Shown here: positions 6,217 through 11,690 of the stretch, piece by piece
Layout of the letters: the number at the start of each line of letters is the position of its first letter
Numbering within the stretch: the first letter of the stretch is position 1
From: Candidatus Roizmanbacteria bacterium CG22_combo_CG10-13_8_21_14_all_34_12
GTDB lineage: Bacteria; Patescibacteriota; Microgenomatia; UBA1406; GWC2-37-13
NCBI GenBank assembly: GCA_002786595.1
Contig: PCTC01000032.1
Coordinates: forward strand, 814 to 13,369
Reading direction: 5' to 3'
Length of the DNA: 12,556 nt
Program-made: the position numbers and the translations under genes
The notes under the pieces: model-generated
What the model saw: only the letters and a program-made list of their open reading frames with translations
What the model was told of the DNA's origin: nothing
Database searches by the model: none

Positions 6217-6224
6217 AGTATAAT
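6217..6224. promoter_or_regulatory. Overlapping divergent -10 boxes in a 29-base spacer
   Basis: The octamer AGTATAAT reads TATAAT on the plus strand (6219-6224), 14 bases before the ATG at 6239. It reads TATACT on the minus strand (6222-6217), 7 bases before the cyclophilin ATG. The same octamer occurs at 172-179 between the GT39-like gene and tRNA-Gly. Any -35 elements would lie inside the coding regions, and none is convincing. Confidence 0.5.
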
Positions 6225-6238
6225 TTAAATCTTTTCTT

Positions 6239-7093
6239 ATGTCAAAACAAAATCATCCTCAATACCTTGTCTCTACTGATTCTATTGGTTTTTTAGGAAG
6301 ACCCGAACAATTTCTTTTCCTCTGGCAGGAATATTTTGAAAATAAAACTCTTGATGGAGTAGAAGTTATTGCTTTTCAACCGGTATTAAAATTAAAAAAA
6401 CTTGTTAATGTTTTAAAAAATAATAATATCCCTGTATTATCTTTTCATGGAAAAACTGGTGGCGAAAATCTCCTTTATTTTTCCGGAAGAATTATTATGA
6501 CATTAGTCAACTTCTGCATAGTTAACGCAAAAAATGTTTTAATAAATTTTCCCGGAATTGAATTCTTGTCTCATGCTCCATATTTTGAAAAAAAATCAGT
6601 CAAAAAAACTATTATGCAATATCATCCCGAAAAAATATGGATAGAGAACCACCTGTATGGTAAACGTGGAGTAGAAGATGCGATTAAGCAAATAATTATT
6701 TACAGAGAAAATAAAATTAATGCGAGTGGAATGTTGGATATTTATCATTATATTTCTCATTCAATAGATTTGCTACAAATAAACTGGCCAAACTTGGTTG
6801 AAGAATTAAGATCATATATTTTGCTTAAAGATAAAAACGGTGAACAGTTTTTTGACGGAGTCCATTTTCCAATTGGTAGTCGATTAGATGATTCTCTTCC
6901 AGTTGATAGTATGACAGATGAAATGCTTAAATTATTTTCTCAAAAAATTATTCCTCACGTTGAAAGAGTGGTTTTTGAAAATCAGCAACCACTTCTGGGA
7001 TTATTTTTTTCAACGGATAAAATGCTTGAGGAGCAAAAGGCAAGAAATACAAGAATTCTCGAACGTCTAAAGAAAACTGGAATTATTTGTTAA
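6239..7093 (+). CDS. Unrecognised protein, possible xylose-isomerase-like TIM barrel
   Basis: I do not recognise this 284-residue soluble protein as a named family. Its layout alternates predicted strands and helices as in a (beta/alpha)8 barrel. Candidate strands are VEVIAF (41-46), PVLSFHG (65-71), NVLINFPG (99-106), KIWIENH (132-138), SGMLDIYHY (163-171), DGVHFPIGS (206-214) and RVVFENQQ (243-250). Acidic and histidine residues at strand ends (E136, D167, H209, E247, with H70) resemble the E-D-H-E metal site of the xylose isomerase/AP endonuclease IV-like superfamily (sugar phosphate isomerases, epimerases). That similarity is inferred, and no family signature was matched. It has no signal peptide or membrane segment. 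It is the only plus-strand protein gene here, and its last 27 bases overlap the 3' end of the convergent reductase gene. The start ATG at 6239 lies 14 bases after a TATAAT. Confidence 0.6.
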   Translation: MSKQNHPQYLVSTDSIGFLGRPEQFLFLWQEYFENKTLDGVEVIAFQPVLKLKKLVNVLKNNNIPVLSFHGKTGGENLLYFSGRIIMTLVNFCIVNAKNVLINFPGIEFLSHAPYFEKKSVKKTIMQYHPEKIWIENHLYGKRGVEDAIKQIIIYRENKINASGMLDIYHYISHSIDLLQINWPNLVEELRSYILLKDKNGEQFFDGVHFPIGSRLDDSLPVDSMTDEMLKLFSQKIIPHVERVVFENQQPLLGLFFSTDKMLEEQKARNTRILERLKKTGIIC

Positions 7094-7630
7094 GCGAGTG
7101 TCATTCCTGACAACATACTTTAGAAGAAGTGTCCCTGTTTTGTTTAACTTTCTGCTACTAATTAATTGCAGCTTCGTATTTAATAATTGTCCTTCAACAA
7201 TATTTTTTCCAATTCCAAAAATCATCGGTTCAATTGTTAAAAACAATTCATCAACCAAATTTTTTTTTAGAAATAAACCATTAATAATCCCACCCCCAAC
7301 TAATAAAAGATTTTTATAACCTAATGCTGATAATCTTTTTACCAATTCTCTTGAAGTTTCATCGGTGAATTCTAATTGACCTTTAACTGATTGATTAAAA
7401 TATTTTTTTGGATTGCGAGTCAAAACTATTCTTAATTTCCCATTTTCCAACTTAATAACTGATTTTGACGCTTCATAAGTTTTTCTTCCCATAACAATTA
7501 AATTATTTTTTTTAATCAAAGGAAAAAAGAGCTTTTGATCTTCTGGAGAAGTCCAAGCGTAGACATCTGGGTCTTTACCATTGGTAATTTTTCCATCAAT
7601 GGACGAGAGCATTACCATCGTTACTTTCAT
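7067..7630 (-). CDS. RibD C-terminal/DHFR-like reductase
   Basis: This 187-residue protein belongs to the RibD-C (dihydrofolate reductase-like) superfamily of NADPH-dependent reductases. It opens MKVTMVMLSSIDGKIT, where the S-x-D-G-K-I motif (9-15) is typical of RibD-C proteins. VMGRKTYE (46-53) and LRIVLTRNP (66-74) follow, then the nucleotide-binding VGGGIINGLFL (111-121) and VDELFLTIEPMIFG (126-139). It could reduce a pterin or a pyrimidine intermediate of flavin synthesis. It lacks the deaminase domain of full RibD, and no riboflavin gene is nearby. The ATG overlaps the stop codon of the queuosine-precursor transporter gene by four bases, so the two are likely translated together. The 3' end runs 27 bases into the convergent gene and stops with TAG at 7069-7067. 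The fold is secure; the substrate is not. Confidence 0.85.
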   Translation of the reverse strand: MKVTMVMLSSIDGKITNGKDPDVYAWTSPEDQKLFFPLIKKNNLIVMGRKTYEASKSVIKLENGKLRIVLTRNPKKYFNQSVKGQLEFTDETSRELVKRLSALGYKNLLLVGGGIINGLFLKKNLVDELFLTIEPMIFGIGKNIVEGQLLNTKLQLISSRKLNKTGTLLLKYVVRNDTRLTNNSSFL

Positions 7631-8298
7631 TTTTTAACCTCTCCCTTTAACCAACGAACAGCCAAATAAACAAATGGAGTTTCGATGATTGACATAAAAC
7701 ACTTAAGTAGCCAATAAGGAATGATCAAACTAAATAAAAATGAAAAATTATCACTGACCCCTTTATTGAAAGCATAAAAAGCTAAAAACATAAATACACA
7801 CGTATCAATGAACTGGGAAACAAAATTGGAAAGATTACTTCGTAACCACAAGGCTTTTTTACCAATCTTTTCCCTAATTTTTTGAAAAACGATGATGTCA
7901 ACAAAATCAGAAATTGTAAATGCAATAAGACTTGCAAAAGCGATTCTGGCTGACATACCAAAAATCAAATCATAAGCCACTTCACTTTCTTTAAACCGAA
8001 CTGATGGAGGTAATTTAATTGCCAAAAAAGAAAACAACATAAATATAACGATTGTAACTAAACTTGATCGATAAACGCTTTTTGCTCTGGCTACCCCGTA
8101 AACCTCAACGATTGCATCATTGATTGAAAAAATAATTGGGATGACAAAAATTGCGACACTTGCATTCCAGGTAAATTTACCTATATGAAGTAAGGGAAAA
8201 GTTTTTCCGCCCATTAATTCTGAGATGGCAACACAGGCAATGTAAATGGAAATGATCAAATCCAATTTATTAATCTTTAAATCAATTTTTTTAAACAT
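7627..8298 (-). CDS. Queuosine precursor transporter, YhhQ/VUT family (DUF165)
   Basis: This 223-residue integral membrane protein has about six helices. Family motifs are ELMGGKTFPL (27-36), VIPIIFSINDAIVEVYG (52-68), where the D/N-x-x-x-E-V-Y-G segment is diagnostic, ARAKSVYRSSL (70-80), SDFVDIIVFQKIREK (130-144) and LRSNLSNFVSQFIDTCVF (152-169). Characterised members import preQ0/preQ1 or queuine for queuosine modification of GUN-anticodon tRNAs. A genome with an importer but no de novo pathway would be a salvager (inference). A good promoter precedes it: TTGAAG, 17 bases, then TAGAAT within an extended TGCTAGAAT box, 9 bases before the ATG. No Shine-Dalgarno is present. Its TGA stop overlaps the reductase start. 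Confidence 0.88.
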   Translation of the reverse strand: MFKKIDLKINKLDLIISIYIACVAISELMGGKTFPLLHIGKFTWNASVAIFVIPIIFSINDAIVEVYGVARAKSVYRSSLVTIVIFMLFSFLAIKLPPSVRFKESEVAYDLIFGMSARIAFASLIAFTISDFVDIIVFQKIREKIGKKALWLRSNLSNFVSQFIDTCVFMFLAFYAFNKGVSDNFSFLFSLIIPYWLLKCFMSIIETPFVYLAVRWLKGEVKK

Positions 8299-8307
8299 AG
8301 GTGAAAT

Positions 8308-8336
8308 ATTCTAGCAAATTATTTTTTCCACTTCAA
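8308..8336 (-). promoter_or_regulatory. Promoter of the queuosine precursor transporter gene
   Basis: On the minus strand TTGAAG (8336-8331) and TAGAAT (8313-8308) are 17 bases apart, and TGC precedes the -10, giving an extended box. The -35 lies within the 3' end of the MazG-like gene. The -10 ends 9 bases before the ATG at 8298, so a leader of about three bases is predicted. Confidence 0.65.
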
Positions 8337-8624
8337 CCATTTTTCTTCTACCTCTTTTTCTAAATCTATTTTGTAAAACTTCGCTAATAATAAAACGTGA
8401 CAAAACACGTCGGCAACTTCTTTTCGGAAATTATCTTTTATTTCTTCCGGGCTTTTACCCTTATGGCGTCCCTGTTTAATCATCATTAAATAAGATTGAA
8501 TAAGTTCACCCATTTCCTCTTGAAGCTTGAGAACAAACCAATTTCCATCCCGATCAATGTCAAACCGTTTTGAATAAATTTTGGAAACTTCTTCTATTTC
8601 ACGAGTTAGATCTTTAATATTCAT
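8319..8624 (-). CDS. MazG-like nucleotide pyrophosphohydrolase
   Basis: This 101-residue all-alpha protein has the metal-binding pattern of the MazG/all-alpha NTP-PPase superfamily: EEMGEL with E37 and E40 on one helix, and KEVADVF with E69 and D72 on another, i.e. ExxE then ExxD. The helix tail DLEKEVEEKWLKWKK also fits. Family members cleave nucleoside triphosphates, often damaged or non-canonical ones, to the monophosphate and pyrophosphate. It is single-domain length, so it is not full MazG. It lies 18 bases downstream of the ung stop. It has its own extended -10 (TGTTATAAT) ending 6 bases before the ATG, so a leaderless transcript is predicted. Keeping dUTP or modified nucleotides out of DNA would complement Ung, but the substrate is not determined. 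Confidence 0.85.
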   Translation of the reverse strand: MNIKDLTREIEEVSKIYSKRFDIDRDGNWFVLKLQEEMGELIQSYLMMIKQGRHKGKSPEEIKDNFRKEVADVFCHVLLLAKFYKIDLEKEVEEKWLKWKK

Positions 8625-8630
8625 GAGAAG

Positions 8631-8639
8631 ATTATAACA
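8631..8639 (-). promoter_or_regulatory. Extended -10 promoter of the MazG-like gene
   Basis: On the minus strand TGTTATAAT (8639-8631) is a perfect extended -10 with a consensus TATAAT. It ends 6 bases before the ATG at 8624. A TTGACT lies upstream in the end of ung, but its 14-base spacing is too short for a normal -35. Confidence 0.65.
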
Positions 8640-8642
8640 CTT

Positions 8643-9308
8643 TTAGCGCCAGTCAATCGCTTTCATTTCATGTTCTTCTAGATAATTATTACATAAACTA
8701 AAATGGTGTTTTCCAAAAAATAATTGTGCCGAATATGGTGAAGGATGAGCGGAAATCAAAACTAAGTTTTTTTCTCGATTTATTATCTCACCTTTTGTTT
8801 GGGCATATTTTCCCCAAAGTAAGTAGACAATGTTCTTACGATTTTCGTTGAGAGATTTTATGACAGCATCTGTAAAAATTTCCCATCCCTTGTCTTTGTG
8901 TGAAGCTGGGTTACCAGCGGAAACAGTTAAGACGCTATTTAACATTAAGACTCCTTGCCTTGCCCAACGGGAAAGATCGCCTGAGGGTAAGGGAGTAATT
9001 CCTAAATCATTTTTAATTTCTTTATATATATTTTTAAGTGAGGGAGGAAGAGTAATCCCATCGTTGACAGCAAATGATAAACCGTTCGCTTGTTTTTCTC
9101 CGTGATAAGGATCCTGGCCAACAATAACGACTTTAACTTTATCGAGCGGACATAAATCAAAAGCCCGAAAAATATTTTTCGCCGGCGGATATACTTTTCC
9201 TGATAGATATTGTTTTCGAACAAATTCTATCAATTCTTCCCAATACGGTTTTTTAAATTCCGTCTTTAAAACCGTTTTCCAAGTTTCATCTATCTTTACG
9301 TCTTTCAT
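8643..9308 (-). CDS. ung: Uracil-DNA glycosylase, family 1
   Basis: This 221-residue protein removes uracil from DNA to start base-excision repair. The catalytic water-activating motif is VIVGQDPYHG (61-70, with D66). QANGLSFAV (73-81) forms the uracil pocket, LLWGKYAQ (163-170) follows, and the DNA-intercalation loop is AHPSPYSA (187-194, with H188). The length is normal for UNG. I chose the ATG at 9308 (MKDVKIDETW), matching the usual family N-terminus. An upstream in-frame TTG at 9326 would make the gene overlap its neighbour. With the chosen start, only four bases separate it from the GNAT gene stop, implying co-transcription. No Shine-Dalgarno is visible. The gene runs into the MazG-like gene's promoter region. 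Confidence 0.95.
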   Translation of the reverse strand: MKDVKIDETWKTVLKTEFKKPYWEELIEFVRKQYLSGKVYPPAKNIFRAFDLCPLDKVKVVIVGQDPYHGEKQANGLSFAVNDGITLPPSLKNIYKEIKNDLGITPLPSGDLSRWARQGVLMLNSVLTVSAGNPASHKDKGWEIFTDAVIKSLNENRKNIVYLLWGKYAQTKGEIINREKNLVLISAHPSPYSAQLFFGKHHFSLCNNYLEEHEMKAIDWR

Positions 9309-9312
9309 AATT

Positions 9313-10158
9313 TTAACCAAGTTCAAAAGTGGTCACACCAAACACTTTATTTAGATTAATAATTGGTGGTTTCTTTGTATACATTCTAGCAGTTTCAAAC
9401 ATTGGTTTCATTTTATACTCACCAACCAATTCAAGCGCCTCTTTATTTACTTCTGGAATATCTAAAAAAATTTGAGAACCAACAACAAAATTATTTAAAC
9501 TTTTAAAAAGTTTTTCCGCAACAATTTTATCATCAGCAAAAAGGGGACCGATTTTATAACCTGCAATACATCTTCTAATCACTCCATATCCTGTTAATTT
9601 ATTATTTGCTAAAAAACCTAACGCTAAACTTTCATGTTCAGTAATCCAATTTTCCAAAAATTGCGGACGGGGGACGGGGAAAAATTTTTTATCATATTGA
9701 ACTAGTTCTTTAAATGAAATTAAATTTAATTTAACAATATTGTTGCTATTTATTTCATATTGTTTTCCTATTCCTTGATAACGAATATTTTTATAAGCTA
9801 ATTTAAATCCCGATTTTTTATAGTTTTCTTGTTGAGCAACCACTCCGTCGAGTCCAATATTTTGAGTTTTTAAATAATTAATAGCCTTATCCCAAATCTT
9901 AATTCCATAACCTTTATTTCTATGATCTGAATGAACAATATATAAACCAATAAAACCGAAATCTTTTCCATATGAAACGGCCGAGATGCAAGAGATTGGT
10001 TTTCCATTAAGAAATCCCATAAAAAATCCCTGAGGATCAGTGTTATAAAAAGCATCCCGATCATGAAGTCCGGGATTCCAACCTTCATCTTTTGCCCAGG
10101 AAATAACCAAATCTAAATCCGATTTTGTCATCTGACAAATTACGTATTGGTTTTTCAC
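9313..10158 (-). CDS. Two-domain GNAT acetyltransferase
   Basis: This 281-residue protein has an N-terminal GNAT domain and a C-terminal GNAT-like (Acetyltransf_18-type) half. The first half carries DEGWNPGLHD (24-33), FMGFLNGKPISCISAVSYG (46-64) and the acetyl-CoA motif HRNKGYGIKIWDKA (79-92), which fits R/Q-x-x-G-x-G/A. GVVAQQENYKKSGFKLAY (105-122) follows. The second half includes LTGYGVIRRCIAGYKIGPLF (188-207). Such proteins acetylate small amines or protein amino groups, and the substrate is unknown. The start is a GTG at 10158, since the next GTG register hits a stop. An extended -10 (TGTTATACT) ends 9 bases upstream. It lies directly upstream of ung with a four-base gap, so they probably share a transcript. 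There is no sign of truncation. Confidence 0.88.
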   Translation of the reverse strand: MKNQYVICQMTKSDLDLVISWAKDEGWNPGLHDRDAFYNTDPQGFFMGFLNGKPISCISAVSYGKDFGFIGLYIVHSDHRNKGYGIKIWDKAINYLKTQNIGLDGVVAQQENYKKSGFKLAYKNIRYQGIGKQYEINSNNIVKLNLISFKELVQYDKKFFPVPRPQFLENWITEHESLALGFLANNKLTGYGVIRRCIAGYKIGPLFADDKIVAEKLFKSLNNFVVGSQIFLDIPEVNKEALELVGEYKMKPMFETARMYTKKPPIINLNKVFGVTTFELG

Positions 10159-10167
10159 ACTAAAAAA

Positions 10168-10176
10168 AGTATAACA
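10168..10176 (-). promoter_or_regulatory. Extended -10 promoter of the GNAT-ung operon
   Basis: On the minus strand TGTTATACT (10176-10168) matches TGNTANNNT. It ends 9 bases before the GTG start at 10158 and sits within the 24-base spacer after the phosphatase stop. No good -35. It supports GTG as the start codon. Confidence 0.55.
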
Positions 10177-10182
10177 AATTAA

Positions 10183-10968
10183 TTATTTATGCAGACATTG
10201 TTGAACAATTTCTATTATTTCTTCATGAACTTCCTTATTGGTCGCAATAAAATATTGAGGATTACCAAAGACAGTTAATCTCTTGTCATTTTCATCGGTA
10301 CAAATCCCTCCGGCGTTTTCTATAATCATTTTTGCAGCCGCTCGATCCCAAGGATTGGCTGCCACAGTTACCAAAGCTTTTGAAATTCCAGTTGCAATCA
10401 TCATAGACTCATAAACGATTGACTCTACATAAGTGACCCAAATTTTCTTTTTAAAAATCATCTCAAGATATTTGTTAGTATTAAAATTTTGATTCCAATA
10501 AGGAATTCCAAATATATATTCTCCAGTGATAAATTTTCCTGATTTAACATGAATTTTCTTCTCATTCAAAAAAGAAGGCGAGTTTTTTTGTGTGGACAAA
10601 AGTCGTTTTATAAAAGGATCGTAGGTGACAGCAACGACTGGTTCTTCGTTGCGGCATAATGCCAATGAAAACATTGAGGTAGGAATATGATGGGAGAAGG
10701 GGGTTGTGCCATCAACCGGATCACAAACCCAAATAAATTCTGCATCATGATTTTCATGTTGAAATTCTTCATCAAATACTTCGTGATTTGGAAAATTTTT
10801 TTTAACTTCGTCGATGACCATCTGAGAAACAGCTAAGTCAGTCTCAGTCACAGGAGTTAAATTTGACTTTGTAGTAATCGTTGAATGAAGAAAGTTCTTT
10901 GTAATTATTTTTCCAGCTTTTATTGCAAGTTGTTTTGCAAATTCTAATTCTGCTTGATAGTCTGTCAT
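10183..10968 (-). CDS. Inositol monophosphatase-family phosphatase
   Basis: This 261-residue protein has the family's three metal sites: DEEF (66-69, with E67/E68), DPVDGTTPF (83-91, with D83 and D86) and NPWDRAAAKMIIENAGG (205-221, with D208). TETDLAVSQ (41-49) is the usual upstream motif. Members hydrolyse inositol phosphate, histidinol phosphate, 3'-phosphoadenosine 5'-phosphate or sugar phosphates, using Mg2+. The substrate cannot be chosen here. In the first motif the common N after DGTT is replaced by P (DGTTPF instead of DGTTNF), a possible hint of altered specificity. The ATG overlaps the RusA-like gene stop by four bases. Coupling to a DNA nuclease suggests a nucleotide-phosphate substrate is at least worth considering (inference). 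The gene is complete. Confidence 0.9.
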   Translation of the reverse strand: MTDYQAELEFAKQLAIKAGKIITKNFLHSTITTKSNLTPVTETDLAVSQMVIDEVKKNFPNHEVFDEEFQHENHDAEFIWVCDPVDGTTPFSHHIPTSMFSLALCRNEEPVVAVTYDPFIKRLLSTQKNSPSFLNEKKIHVKSGKFITGEYIFGIPYWNQNFNTNKYLEMIFKKKIWVTYVESIVYESMMIATGISKALVTVAANPWDRAAAKMIIENAGGICTDENDKRLTVFGNPQYFIATNKEVHEEIIEIVQQCLHK

Positions 10969-11471
10969 AACAGTTTTATGGTTTTTTTGAATTCATTATA
11001 ATAAGTACGAGCCCTGTCAATTCCTGATATTTTGACTGCTTCAACATCTCGTTCATTTTTAATTTCTTTAATGGCAACATAAATGAAGTCCTGAGGAATA
11101 TAGTCTTTTATATCTTTTTGCACTAATAATGTTTTTACTTGACTGTCATTATAATAAAATTTACCTTTTAAAGTATCAAGAATTGTTTTAGCCATATTGT
11201 CAATATCACGCGAACTATAATCTTTAACTGAATTAAAATATTGAACTATGAAAACAAAAACCTCTTTTTTTGTAGGGAATGTTGCTAAAAGCTTAAGTTT
11301 ATTAATTATAGTTTTTTCAAAATTAATCTTAAATTGTTTTATATTTTCAGTTTCTTTTTTTAATGTTATTTGGGAGTTAATAACCTTATTGTAGGCTTCC
11401 TGAGTAGAGGGAATTACACCACCAAGTCCAGTCTGAAAATCAAATGTTGTGATAGAATCTTTTTTGGACAT
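10965..11471 (-). CDS. RusA-like Holliday junction endonuclease
   Basis: This 168-residue protein carries the RusA signature in its second half. R-D-I-D-N (88-92) is followed by KTILDTL (95-101) and FYYNDSQV (105-112). From memory of E. coli RusA, the catalytic residues are D70, D72, K76 and D91; here D89, D91, K95 and D109 line up, with N108 where RusA has D90. RusA dimers cut four-way DNA junctions and are often phage-borne, though chromosomal copies exist. The protein is longer than E. coli RusA (about 120 residues), mostly because of an N-terminal extension rich in Lys and Gln and a C-terminal tail (about 140-168). The basic P-K-P-R-P start seen in many RusA proteins is missing. It lies 12 bases after a 54-codon reading frame and overlaps the phosphatase gene. 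Confidence 0.8.
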   Translation of the reverse strand: MSKKDSITTFDFQTGLGGVIPSTQEAYNKVINSQITLKKETENIKQFKINFEKTIINKLKLLATFPTKKEVFVFIVQYFNSVKDYSSRDIDNMAKTILDTLKGKFYYNDSQVKTLLVQKDIKDYIPQDFIYVAIKEIKNERDVEAVKISGIDRARTYYNEFKKTIKLL

Positions 11472-11483
11472 TTAAAAAACAAC

Positions 11484-11648
11484 TTATTCGTAAGTAAAAA
11501 ATCTTATTCCTGTTTTTGTTTGTTCCTTTATTACTTTGTTTGCTGGAACAGTCATTCCGGTCTGAGTATAAAAGTCTATCTTAATGGGCTGATTTTTATA
11601 TTTTGTAGAAATAAAATGTATTTCTTTCTTTTTTATATTTTTATTCAT
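11484..11648 (-). CDS. Small 54-residue protein, unknown
   Basis: An ATG at 11648 opens a 54-codon frame ending in TAA, just 12 bases before the RusA-like start. The peptide is basic (MNKNIKKKEIHFISTKYK at the start) and has a loose internal two-fold pattern: IKIDFYTQTG near residues 22-31 and TGIRFFTYE at the C-terminus. There are no cysteines, signal peptide or membrane segment. I do not recognise a family. Support for it being real: it fills the otherwise empty spacer between helicase and RusA genes, it is collinear with the operon, and it is preceded by a good promoter (TTGAAA, 18 bases, TATCAT) whose -10 ends 5 bases before the ATG. No Shine-Dalgarno is present. It could be a small nucleic-acid-binding partner of the nuclease, but that is a guess from charge and context. 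Confidence 0.6.
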   Translation of the reverse strand: MNKNIKKKEIHFISTKYKNQPIKIDFYTQTGMTVPANKVIKEQTKTGIRFFTYE

Positions 11649-11653
11649 ACCTA

Positions 11654-11683
11654 ATGATAAACGTTTATATATTAAAATTTCAA
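11654..11683 (-). promoter_or_regulatory. Promoter of the small ORF-RusA-phosphatase operon
   Basis: On the minus strand TTGAAA (11683-11678) and TATCAT (11659-11654) are separated by 18 bases. The -10 ends 5 bases before the ATG at 11648. The whole element lies in the 42-base spacer after the helicase stop codon, which otherwise holds nothing I can identify. Confidence 0.6.
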
Positions 11684-11690
11684 GTACATT

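Noticed and set aside
7099..7112. Hairpin TGTCA-TTCC-TGACA just after the plus-strand gene stop, possible terminator
   Set aside because: The stem is only five pairs, no T tract follows on either strand, and the bases code for the reductase C-terminus.
8650..8655. TTGACT as the -35 of the MazG-like promoter
   Set aside because: Only 14 bases separate it from TATAAT, shorter than the workable range, and the bases are explained by ung codons. The extended -10 is sufficient.
9309..9326. Longer ung start (TTG at 9326)
   Set aside because: It would overlap the GNAT gene and adds six residues absent from the usual UNG N-terminus. The ATG at 9308 fits the family.
11370..11654. Plus-strand open frame of 94 codons
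   Set aside because: It runs antisense across the RusA-like gene and the 54-residue ORF. The product is a Phe/Tyr/Cys-rich translation of AT-rich complement with no motif, and the minus-strand frames fit the operon and promoter better.
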